Shown here: positions 1 to 5,385 of the stretch, one piece after another
Layout: every line of letters begins with the position of its first letter
How positions within the stretch are numbered: the stretch's first letter is position 1
Source: Oscillospiraceae bacterium
Lineage (GTDB): Bacteria > Bacillota > Clostridia > Oscillospirales > Oscillospiraceae
Length of the DNA stretch: 6,792 nt
Assembly: GCA_902765975.1 (NCBI GenBank)
Contig: CACXBO010000009.1
Coordinates: 1-6,792, forward strand
Reading direction: 5' to 3'
The notes under the pieces: model-generated
What the model was told of the DNA's origin: nothing
The model's input: the letters and a program-made list of their open reading frames with translations, nothing else
Database searches by the model: none
Program-made: the position numbers and the translations under genes

Positions 1-155
1 GTCTCCTGAGATACTATCTCCTGTACCTCGAGAGGAATATAGCCGTATTCGTTCTGAATATCGCTGAGGATCATCATGAGCGGCGTTCTCTCGTCCTTAT
101 GCCGCGCACAGATCTCAAGGATAGTCTGAACAGCTTTTTCATTAAGTTTAGCCAT
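1..155 (-). CDS. NuoE/HndA-like [2Fe-2S] subunit (complex I 24 kDa family), 5' part only
   Basis: Only the first 51 codons are in the window, and the gene continues past position 1. Translating from the ATG at 155 gives a helical N-terminus followed by a segment reading LSDIQNEYGYIPLEV at about residues 30-44. This resembles the N-terminal helical part of the complex I 24-kDa family (NuoE, HndA, HydC-like), where a 'hevQ..yGyiP.e....ia' pattern precedes the thioredoxin-fold domain. The four cysteines that would bind the [2Fe-2S] cluster lie downstream and cannot be checked. A ribosome binding site AGAAGGGG sits 7 nt before the ATG. In Clostridia such genes usually begin operons for NAD(P)-linked [FeFe] hydrogenases or related electron-transfer complexes, where the subunit passes electrons to or from the flavin subunit. 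That role is inferred, and which subfamily it belongs to cannot be decided from 51 residues. Confidence 0.75.
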   Translation of the reverse strand, partial: MAKLNEKAVQTILEICARHKDERTPLMMILSDIQNEYGYIPLEVQEIVSQE

Positions 156-190
156 ACGATAACCCCTTCTGTGATAAATTTGCTTTGTTT

Positions 191-213
191 TATTGATATC
201 CCCCATATCAATA
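191..213. promoter_or_regulatory. Perfect 9-bp inverted repeat, putative operator of the NuoE/HndA-like gene
   Basis: TATTGATAT and ATATCAATA are exact reverse complements separated by five bases (CCCCC on the plus strand, GGGGG on the minus strand). The element begins about 9 nt after the predicted -10 box, so it would cover the transcription start and early leader, a classic repressor position. It could instead fold as a 9-bp hairpin in the leader RNA. It does not match the FNR (TTGAT-N4-ATCAA) spacing, nor Rex, Fur or CodY consensus sites as I know them, so the cognate regulator is unknown. Confidence 0.55.
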
Positions 214-221
214 CACGTTAT

Positions 222-250
222 ATTATATACTAAATCAACAAATAAGAAAA
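222..250 (-). promoter_or_regulatory. Candidate sigma-A-type promoter of the NuoE/HndA-like gene
   Basis: Read on the minus strand, a perfect TATAAT (-10) lies at 227-222 in an AT-rich stretch between the livF terminator and the NuoE-like start codon. At 17-bp spacing the -35 position (250-245) reads TTTTCT, a poor match to TTGACA, so the promoter may be weak or helped by an activator. The predicted start site, around 214-216, would give a leader of about 60 nt. The -10 is clear but the -35 is not. Confidence 0.5.
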
Positions 251-276
251 GAGCTAAAATCAAAAAAACGGCGATT

Positions 277-294
277 TTGTTTAATTTTCAACAA
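277..294. promoter_or_regulatory. Rex-like dyad upstream of the NuoE/HndA-like gene
   Basis: On the minus strand the site reads TTGTTGA-AAAT-TAAACAA. It matches the usual Firmicute Rex operator pattern (TTGTTAA-N4-TTAACAA) at 12 of 14 specified positions. Rex is an NADH/NAD+-sensing repressor that commonly controls hydrogenase and fermentation genes in Clostridia, so the downstream NADH-linked subunit makes the match plausible. The site lies about 27 bp upstream of the assigned -35, farther than most repressor sites. The region is AT-rich, so a chance match is possible. Confidence 0.35.
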
Positions 295-305
295 ACAATT
301 TGCGG

Positions 306-342
306 AAAGAAAATGCCGGCCGCGGTCTTTTCCGCAGCCGGC
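306..342 (-). terminator. Rho-independent terminator of the liv operon
   Basis: An 11-bp stem with one mismatch (arms 342-332 and 325-315, GC-rich, GCCGGC at its base) encloses a 6-nt loop. On the minus strand it is followed by a T-rich tail, ATTTTCTTT (314-306). It begins 17 nt beyond the livF stop codon, so it closes the livKHMGF transcription unit. There is no comparable T run on the plus-strand side. Confidence 0.85.
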
Positions 343-359
343 GCTTATTATGCTTTCCG

Positions 360-1067
360 TCAGCCTCCGAGGTAGGCTTTTTTTACCGCTTCGCTCGCGG
401 CGAGCTCCTTTCCGGTCCCGGAAAGAGTTATCTTGCCCGTCTCCATAACATAGGCTCTGTCTGCGACTGAGAGCGCCATCTGAGCGTTCTGCTCGACGAG
501 AAGTATCGTCGTGCCGTTTTCATGGAGCGACTTGATTATATCGAATATCTGCTCGACGAGAATGGGCGCGAGACCCATGCTCGGCTCGTCGAGCATCATG
601 AGCTTTGGGGAGCACATCAATGCTCTGCCCATGGCGAGCATCTGCTGCTCGCCGCCCGACAGGGTGCCGCCTATCTGTCTGCGTCTCTCCTTGAGCCTCG
701 GAAACTGCTCAAACACGCGTTCCAGGTTCTTATCCATATCGGCGGGAGAGGTGTAAGCGCCCATCTCAAGGTTCTCCTGAACGGTCATCTGTGCGAAAAT
801 GCGCCTTCCCTCGGGGACCTGAGCAAGACCCTTTTCAACTATCTTATGCGCCTGAACGCGGCTGATATCCTCGCCGCAGAATTCTATGCTTCCCGTTTTA
901 GAGCGCAAGAGGCCGGAAACGGTCTGGAGCGTCGTGGTCTTTCCCGCTCCGTTCGCTCCGATAAGCGTTACTATCTCGCCCTCGTTTACCTCGAAGGATA
1001 TGCCCTTTATGGCGTGGATCGCGCCGTAATATACGTTCGCGTTATCGACCTTCAGTATGGTGTTCAT
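360..1067 (-). CDS. livF: Branched-chain amino acid ABC transporter ATP-binding protein LivF
   Basis: This 235-residue protein is one of the two ATPase subunits that power the LivHM importer at the cytoplasmic membrane face. Visible motifs are the Walker A GANGAGKTT at 37-45, the Q-loop glutamine in LAQVPEGR at about 83, the signature LSGGEQQ at 136-142, Walker B LMMLDEP at 156-162 (D160, E161) and the D-loop SMGLAP after it. The usual switch histidine is replaced by glutamine (Q193 in LLVEQN). This is characteristic of LivF and separates it from LivG, so it is not a defect. Length and start are typical of the family. The ATG overlaps the livG stop codon in an ATGA arrangement, implying translational coupling, and AGGAGG lies 7 nt before it inside the livG 3' end. 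It is the last gene of the operon and is followed by a terminator. Substrate specificity is set by the binding protein, not here. Confidence 0.95.
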   Translation of the reverse strand: MNTILKVDNANVYYGAIHAIKGISFEVNEGEIVTLIGANGAGKTTTLQTVSGLLRSKTGSIEFCGEDISRVQAHKIVEKGLAQVPEGRRIFAQMTVQENLEMGAYTSPADMDKNLERVFEQFPRLKERRRQIGGTLSGGEQQMLAMGRALMCSPKLMMLDEPSMGLAPILVEQIFDIIKSLHENGTTILLVEQNAQMALSVADRAYVMETGKITLSGTGKELAASEAVKKAYLGG

Positions 1068-1924
1068 TCCGCGGCCTCCTTTCTCTTGCCGAGATAAGCC
1101 TCGATAACAGTCGGGTTGGACTGTATATCGGCGGGAGTGCCCTTGGCGATTATCTCACCGAAGTTCAGAACGGCAATGCCCTCGCAGATTCCCATAACGA
1201 GGTTCATATCGTGCTCGATCAGCAGTATTGCGATGCCGAAGGTATCGCGTATTTTAACGATATTCTCCATCAGCTCACCGGTCTCGGAGGGGTTCATTCC
1301 CGCCGCAGGCTCGTCGAGCAGGAGAAGGCTCGGCTTCGTGGCGAGTGCGCGGACGATCTCAAGTCTGCGCTGCGCTCCGTAGGGCAGAGCGCCCGCGCTG
1401 ACCTCCGCGAGGTCCTGCATATCGAAGATGGAAAGCAGCTCGAGGGCTCTCTCCTTGGCTATGCGTTCTCCGCTCCAGAAGCGGGGCAGCCTGAGAATGG
1501 ACTCAGGAAGCGAGCATTTTATATCGTGGTGCAGACCGACAAGGACGTTATCGAGCACCGTCATATTCGTAAAAAGCCTGATATTCTGGAAGGTTCTGGC
1601 TATACCCGCCCTGTTTATCTGGACGGTGTTCATGCCGTGTGTGTCACGCCCGTCCAGCAGAATGGTGCCGCGGGTCGGCTGATAGACCTTCGTCAGGAGG
1701 TTAAAAACTGTGGTCTTTCCCGCTCCGTTCGGACCGATGAGTCCGGCTATCTCCGTGCGGCCTATCGTCATATTGAAATCCTTAACGGCTGTGAGTCCGC
1801 CGAAGTCGATACCCAGATGCCTGCACTCAAGTATTGGAGTTTTGCCCAGGTCGCGCTGAGGTATATAGGAGTCCGACGGCATCGGCACGAGCGGGCTGTC
1901 GTTTTTGGATGTTACTCTCGCCAC
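1064..1924 (-). CDS. livG: Branched-chain amino acid ABC transporter ATP-binding protein LivG (GTG start)
   Basis: This 286-residue ATPase subunit pairs with LivF to drive import through LivHM. It shows Walker A GPNGAGKT at 64-71, the Q-loop Q113 in ARTFQNIRLF, a family-typical signature variant LPYGAQRRLEI at 180-190, Walker B LLLLDEP at 200-206 (D204, E205) and the switch histidine H238 in LLIEHD. The frame is open for 63 more codons upstream, but that part overlaps livM and looks like an out-of-frame translation. I place the start at the GTG at 1924 because a perfect AGGAGGT sits 6 nt before it and the gap to the livM stop is then 2 nt. From that start the ABC core (ILECRHLGIDFGGLTAV) begins near residue 31. 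This leaves an N-terminal extension of about 29 polar, proline-containing residues that typical LivG proteins of about 255 residues lack. An ATG at codon 15 is possible but has no ribosome binding site. Confidence 0.93.
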   Translation of the reverse strand: MARVTSKNDSPLVPMPSDSYIPQRDLGKTPILECRHLGIDFGGLTAVKDFNMTIGRTEIAGLIGPNGAGKTTVFNLLTKVYQPTRGTILLDGRDTHGMNTVQINRAGIARTFQNIRLFTNMTVLDNVLVGLHHDIKCSLPESILRLPRFWSGERIAKERALELLSIFDMQDLAEVSAGALPYGAQRRLEIVRALATKPSLLLLDEPAAGMNPSETGELMENIVKIRDTFGIAILLIEHDMNLVMGICEGIAVLNFGEIIAKGTPADIQSNPTVIEAYLGKRKEAAE

Positions 1925-1926
1925 TG

Positions 1927-2988
1927 TCAGACCTCCTCTCTTTTCTTTCTGTGCGGGATAAGCTTTGCAAAGAGGGCTCTGCCCCCTGCGCTGTTCGTTC
2001 CGAGCATAACGGCTATGAGCACCACCGCGTAGATGAGCATACGGAGATTTCCGAGTGCTCTGAGCTCCTCGGGCAGAACATAGAGAACCACGGCTGCGAT
2101 TATCGAGCCCCACATATTGCCGAGACCGCCGAGGACGACGAACACGAGGACGAGTATCGAGGTGTTGAAGTCGAATTTCGAGGCGACGAGGTTCGAGTAG
2201 TTGAGGCCGTAAAGCGCGCCTGCCGAACCTGCTATGGCTGCGGAGATCACGAAGGCCGTCATCTTATATCTTGTGACGGGAATACCGACGCTCTCCGCGG
2301 CTATGCGGTTGTCTCTGAGCGCCATGACTGCGCGGCCTGTGCGGCTGTGGATAAGGTTGAGCACGATAACGAGGGCTACGAGGATCAGTATGACTCCCGC
2401 GGTAAAGGTCGCTATCGTCTCAGTTCCGGTAGCGCCCTGCGCGCCCTTTATAATTATTTTCCCTGCGGGCGTCATATTGAGGTCGTCGGCGCCCTTCAGT
2501 CCGTTGTAGTTGAATACAATATGGAGCCCGTTCTCGTCGTGACCTACGATGAGGCAGGTGATGAGCTCCTTGATGATCTCGCCGAAGGCGAGAGTCACTA
2601 TCGCAAGATAGTCTCCGCGGAGGCGGAGGACGGGGATTCCGATAAGGAATCCGGTTATTCCCGCAAGCACCGCTCCGATAACCATCGCGAGGACGAGGCG
2701 GAGGGTGGGAGATGCGACGGAGACCGCAAGGCTCTGCGAAACGATAACGCCCGTGAAGGCTCCGACGCCCATAAAGCCGGCGTGGCCGAGGCTGAGCTCG
2801 CCCATTATTCCGACAGTCAGGTTAAGGGATATCGCCATTACGACGTAGCAGCATATGGGAACGAGAAGTCCCATCGTGGAGCGGCCTAGCCAGTGCTGAC
2901 TCTGCGCCAGCATAACGAGTCCCCATGCGGCGATAACGCCGAGGTAAGTCGCAAAATCGACCTTGGTGTGCTTTTTCAGCTTGTTCAT
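1927..2988 (-). CDS. livM: Branched-chain amino acid ABC transporter permease LivM
   Basis: This 353-residue polytopic inner-membrane subunit forms the translocation channel with LivH. It is highly hydrophobic with multiple membrane segments. Family hallmarks are LNLTVGIMGELSLGHAGF at about residues 55-72, VLRLRGDYLAIVTLAFGEI at about 120-138, and the cytoplasmic coupling loop beginning at GRAVMALRDNRIAAESVGI (about 218-236), which contacts the ATPases. The C-terminus ends in a basic-acidic tail (HRKKREEV). A GTG three codons upstream (2997) extends the frame, but GAGGTG lies 6 nt before the ATG at 2988, so I use that ATG (N-terminus MNKLKKHTKV). The gene starts 10 nt after the livH stop, with its ribosome binding site overlapping that stop codon, and ends 2 nt before livG. 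Confidence 0.94.
   Translation of the reverse strand: MNKLKKHTKVDFATYLGVIAAWGLVMLAQSQHWLGRSTMGLLVPICCYVVMAISLNLTVGIMGELSLGHAGFMGVGAFTGVIVSQSLAVSVASPTLRLVLAMVIGAVLAGITGFLIGIPVLRLRGDYLAIVTLAFGEIIKELITCLIVGHDENGLHIVFNYNGLKGADDLNMTPAGKIIIKGAQGATGTETIATFTAGVILILVALVIVLNLIHSRTGRAVMALRDNRIAAESVGIPVTRYKMTAFVISAAIAGSAGALYGLNYSNLVASKFDFNTSILVLVFVVLGGLGNMWGSIIAAVVLYVLPEELRALGNLRMLIYAVVLIAVMLGTNSAGGRALFAKLIPHRKKREEV
1931..1937 (-). promoter_or_regulatory. Ribosome binding site fixing the livG GTG start
   Basis: AGGAGGT on the minus strand, located inside the last codons of livM, is 6 nt from the GTG at 1924. No other start codon in this frame nearby has such a site, so it decides the livG start and suggests coupling to livM translation. 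Confidence 0.85.
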
Positions 2989-2994
2989 ACCGCT

Positions 2995-3000
2995 CACCTC
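2995..3000 (-). promoter_or_regulatory. Ribosome binding site fixing the livM start
   Basis: GAGGTG on the minus strand overlaps the livH TGA stop and is 6 nt from the ATG at 2988. The alternative GTG at 2997 lies within this site and has no good site of its own, which supports the ATG start. Confidence 0.7.
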
Positions 3001-3901
3001 AGACTTTCTCAGTCATGCGTTTGCCCAGAAGTCCGGCGGGACGCACAAGCAGAACGACGATGAGCACTGCGAAGACGACGGAATTTGCGAGCTGAGTCGA
3101 GATATAGGCCTTCGCCATAGCCTCGATGATGCCGATCAGAAGTCCGCCGAGCAGCGCGCCGGGGATAGAGCCGATACCTCCGAAAACTGCGGCTGTAAAT
3201 GCGCGGATTCCGGGCATCGAGCCCGTGGTCGGCATAAGCGTCGGGTTAAAGGAGCAGAGCAGAACTCCTGCGACTGCAGCGAGGGCGGAGCCTATGGCAA
3301 AGGTCAGGGATATGGTCTTATCGACGCTTATGCCCATAAGCCTCGCCGCGTCCTTATCCTCCGAGCAGGCGCGCATCGCCTTGCCGAGCTTCGTATGCCC
3401 CGTAAACCATGTGAGAGCAATCATGATAACGATGCAGCTCAGCATGGTAAAGAGGGATATGTAGGATATGGAGAGCTGACCGCCGAAGAGCTTAAGAGCG
3501 TTCGGCTCGCCAGCCGCGTTCATAAGGGGTATGAGAGGCTGATACACCTTCGGAGTCGCGCCGAAGATGAGCAGGGCGGAGTTTTGAAGAAAATAGCTTA
3601 CGCCTATCGCCGTTATAAGAACGGCGAGGGACGCCGCCTGACGGAGCGGGCGGTATGCAAGCCCCTCAATGAGTATGCCGAGGACAGTGCAGACGACCAT
3701 CGCCAGCGCGAGGGCGAGCCATCCGTTCACTCCCAGGTACATCATACCGCAGAAGGACATATAGCCGCCTATCATGATAACGTCGCCGTGGGCGAAGTTA
3801 AGCATTTTTGCTATACCGTAGACCATGGTATAGCCTAGCGCGATAATGGCGTAAACGCTTCCGAGGCTTATGCCGCTTATCAGGTAGGATAAAAATCCCA
3901 T
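2999..3901 (-). CDS. livH: Branched-chain amino acid ABC transporter permease LivH
   Basis: This 300-residue integral membrane subunit is the partner of LivM. The N-terminus carries the family signature GSVYAIIALGYTMVYGI followed by NFAHGD (about residues 14-40). The cytoplasmic coupling loop is GKAMRACSEDKDAARLMGI (about 173-191). The glycine-rich segment AVFGGIGSIPGALLGGLLIG (about 238-257) and the C-terminal RPAGLLGKR (about 287-295) are also typical. The ATG at 3901 has GAGAGG about 7 nt upstream. The gap from livK is 99 nt and contains a terminator-like hairpin, whereas the three genes that follow are packed with almost no space. That makes livH the first gene of the tightly coupled membrane/ATPase block. 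A possible TATAAA at 3941-3936 could add a weak internal promoter, but I see no convincing -35. Confidence 0.95.
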   Translation of the reverse strand: MGFLSYLISGISLGSVYAIIALGYTMVYGIAKMLNFAHGDVIMIGGYMSFCGMMYLGVNGWLALALAMVVCTVLGILIEGLAYRPLRQAASLAVLITAIGVSYFLQNSALLIFGATPKVYQPLIPLMNAAGEPNALKLFGGQLSISYISLFTMLSCIVIMIALTWFTGHTKLGKAMRACSEDKDAARLMGISVDKTISLTFAIGSALAAVAGVLLCSFNPTLMPTTGSMPGIRAFTAAVFGGIGSIPGALLGGLLIGIIEAMAKAYISTQLANSVVFAVLIVVLLVRPAGLLGKRMTEKV

Positions 3902-3948
3902 ATTTGCGCCTCTCTTTCTCTTGGATTGTGCTTTCTTTATAATGCGGG

Positions 3949-3975
3949 AAAAAGGGCCGCCAACAAGCGGCCCTT
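3949..3975 (-). terminator. Intercistronic hairpin terminator between livK and livH
   Basis: A perfect 9-bp stem (AAGGGCCGC / GCGGCCCTT, arms 3975-3967 and 3960-3952) with the loop TTGTTG is followed on the minus strand by a short T run (TTTTT counting two stem bases) and then CCC. It starts 25 nt after the livK stop. The short, C-interrupted T run suggests partial termination or an RNA 3'-end stabiliser rather than a full stop, which fits livHMGF being read through from the livK promoter. Confidence 0.75.
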
Positions 3976-4000
3976 ATTTAACGATTTTTTACGCGGCAGC

Positions 4001-5155
4001 TCAGGCGGATACGTAAACTCCGTCCTTGATGACGACTGCAACGGGCATCTTGGAGACTTCGCCGTTGGAGCCCCAGGTCATGGCCTTGCCGGTGAGTCCG
4101 TCGTAGCTCATGGTCTGGATCTGAGCGATAAGCTTCTCGCAGATCTCGGAGGCGCTCATATCGGGAGTGCAGCCGGAATCGAGAAGGGCGTTGTAGAGAA
4201 CATAGATAACGTCGTAGCCGTCGGCGGCGAACTGGTTGGGAGTCTCGCCGTAGCGCTTCTCATACTCGGCGACGAAGGCCTTGGTCATCTCGTCGTCAGC
4301 GTCGGCAGCGAACGGGGTAAGGAGCATAACGCCCTCGGCGAGGGAGGTGTCGAAGCCCTCCATGGTGAGGATGCCGTCCATACCGTCAACTCCGAAGAAG
4401 GTGGGAGCATAGTTCATGGCCTTTGCCTGGGTGAGGATGACGGAAGCGGGCTGATAATAGATGGGGAGGAACATAAGGTCAGCGCCTGCGGCCTGAGCGG
4501 CGGTGAGCTGAACGGAGAAGTCGGTCTGAGTATCCTTGGTGAAGGTGCCCTCGTAGACTATGTCAAGTCCCTTTGCCTGAGCCTCTGCATAGAAGGTGTC
4601 GCGGATGCCCTGGGAATAAGCGTCGTCGTTTCTGTAGATAACGGCGATCTTGTGGCCTGGCATATTCTCAGACATATAAGTAGCAGCGCCGGTGCCCTGG
4701 TTGGGGTCGGTGAAGCAGAGCTGGAACATATTGTCCTTGTTGGCGGTAACGTCGGTGGAGGAGGCGGAGGGAGTAAGGCAGAATACGCGGCCCTTGTAAG
4801 CCTCAGCGGAAGCGGCAATGGCGGAGCCGGTGGTCACAGGTCCGCACATAACCTGCATACCCCAGTCGATAAGGGTGTTGTAGGCGTTGACGGCCTTCTC
4901 GCCGTCAGCCTCGTCGTCCTGGGGGTTGAACTCGATCTGATAGCCGCCCTTGGCGTTGATCTCGTCAACTGCGATCTTGGCAGCGTTCATAACTGCGGTG
5001 CCGTATATGGCGGCGTCTCCGGTGAGAGGTCCGCTGGCGCCGATCTTGAAGGTGTTGTTCTTTGCGGTGTCGTTGCCGTCGGTCTTCTCGGTGCAGCCGG
5101 TGAAGAGAGCGACGCACATGATAACGGCAAGAACGATTGCAAGCGTCTTTTTCAT
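4001..5155 (-). CDS. livK: Branched-chain amino acid ABC transporter substrate-binding lipoprotein LivK-like
   Basis: This 384-residue extracytoplasmic binding protein of the periplasmic-binding type 6 family captures ligand for LivHMGF. It begins with a lipoprotein signal: a KK n-region, a hydrophobic core and the lipobox LFTGC with the acylated cysteine at 21, followed by a polar linker (residues 22-36). The mature domain starts with the family-typical IGASGPLTGDAAIYG at 38-52. TPSASSTD at about 128-135 and the Y180 region in NDDAYSQGI correspond to ligand-contact segments in Leu/Ile/Val-binding proteins. The frame is open to an ATG at 5173, but AGGAG is 7 nt before the ATG at 5155, which also gives a clean signal peptide. 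Codons are visibly more biased (AAG, ATC, GGC, GCC) than in its neighbours, consistent with high expression. Branched-chain amino acids are the likely ligand, but relatives bind other amino acids, amides or urea, so specificity is not proven. Confidence 0.93.
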   Translation of the reverse strand: MKKTLAIVLAVIMCVALFTGCTEKTDGNDTAKNNTFKIGASGPLTGDAAIYGTAVMNAAKIAVDEINAKGGYQIEFNPQDDEADGEKAVNAYNTLIDWGMQVMCGPVTTGSAIAASAEAYKGRVFCLTPSASSTDVTANKDNMFQLCFTDPNQGTGAATYMSENMPGHKIAVIYRNDDAYSQGIRDTFYAEAQAKGLDIVYEGTFTKDTQTDFSVQLTAAQAAGADLMFLPIYYQPASVILTQAKAMNYAPTFFGVDGMDGILTMEGFDTSLAEGVMLLTPFAADADDEMTKAFVAEYEKRYGETPNQFAADGYDVIYVLYNALLDSGCTPDMSASEICEKLIAQIQTMSYDGLTGKAMTWGSNGEVSKMPVAVVIKDGVYVSA

Positions 5156-5162
5156 GTTTATT

Positions 5163-5167
5163 CTCCT
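5163..5167 (-). promoter_or_regulatory. Ribosome binding site fixing the livK start
   Basis: AGGAG within AAAAGGAGAA on the minus strand is 7 nt from the ATG at 5155. The upstream in-frame ATG at 5173 encodes the site itself (MKRRIN) and so cannot use it, which supports the shorter protein. Confidence 0.85.
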
Positions 5168-5261
5168 TTTCATTTTTTGGATTCCGTTTTATACAGGAAC
5201 CGGGGCCAAAAAAAGGCGGCGGTCAGAGTATATAAATTCATTTAATATGTATTTTATGTGA

Positions 5262-5291
5262 AATTTAGCATAAACAGAAGGCTCTTGTCAA
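5262..5291 (-). promoter_or_regulatory. Promoter of the liv operon
   Basis: On the minus strand there is a consensus TTGACA -35 (5291-5286), an 18-bp spacer, and TAAATT as -10 (5267-5262) preceded by TG one base away (TGCTAAATT, an extended -10). Transcription would start near 5255, giving a leader of about 100 nt before livK. I see no T-box consensus (AGGGTGG..ACCGCG) or other recognisable riboswitch in that leader. It contains only a weak 6-bp hairpin (GGTTCC with GGAATC, one wobble pair). Confidence 0.7.
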
Positions 5292-5362
5292 TCGTCTCAG
5301 CTCAATTTCATCGTTTTCAATGCCGATTTAATGTGATAAAGAAAATTATTCGTCAACTTGAC

Positions 5363-5385
5363 AGCGGCATAAAAAACACGCCGCT
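5363..5385 (-). terminator. Hairpin overlapping the mnmE stop codon, possible terminator
   Basis: The RNA read leftward could form an 8-bp stem (AGCGGCGT with ATGCCGCT, one G-U pair) around a 7-nt loop of mostly T. It includes two bases of the mnmE TAG stop (5386-5384). There is no T run directly after the stem, only a looser T-rich stretch about 20 nt later, so intrinsic termination is uncertain. It may act as an inefficient terminator or 3'-end stabiliser before the liv promoter. Confidence 0.4.

Noticed and set aside
193..375. A 60-codon plus-strand open frame across the intergenic region
   Set aside because: It runs through the promoter, the Rex-like site and the livF terminator and into the end of livF, has no ribosome binding site, and its composition simply reflects AT-rich non-coding DNA.
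488..562. A 15-bp direct repeat (TCTGCTCGACGAGAA at 488-502 and 548-562) inside livF
   Set aside because: Both copies encode the same in-frame Val-Glu-Gln context (LLVEQN and ILVEQI) with the same codons, so it is explained by protein sequence and codon preference.
522..3838. A series of long plus-strand open frames (522-1097, 1211-2032, 1834-2889, 2963-3838)
   Set aside because: They mirror the liv genes on the other strand and overlap them throughout. Their products show no known motifs and are full of charged and cysteine-rich nonsense typical of antisense frames.
3926..5245. A 439-codon open frame on the plus strand, antisense to the whole of livK
   Set aside because: It is a codon-bias shadow: livK is a strongly biased gene with clear family motifs, and the antisense product is low-complexity, rich in G, V and L, without a recognisable domain.
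5156..5255. A T-box or other riboswitch in the livK leader
   Set aside because: The leader is only about 100 nt, lacks the T-box sequence and a terminator/antiterminator pair, and shows just one weak hairpin.
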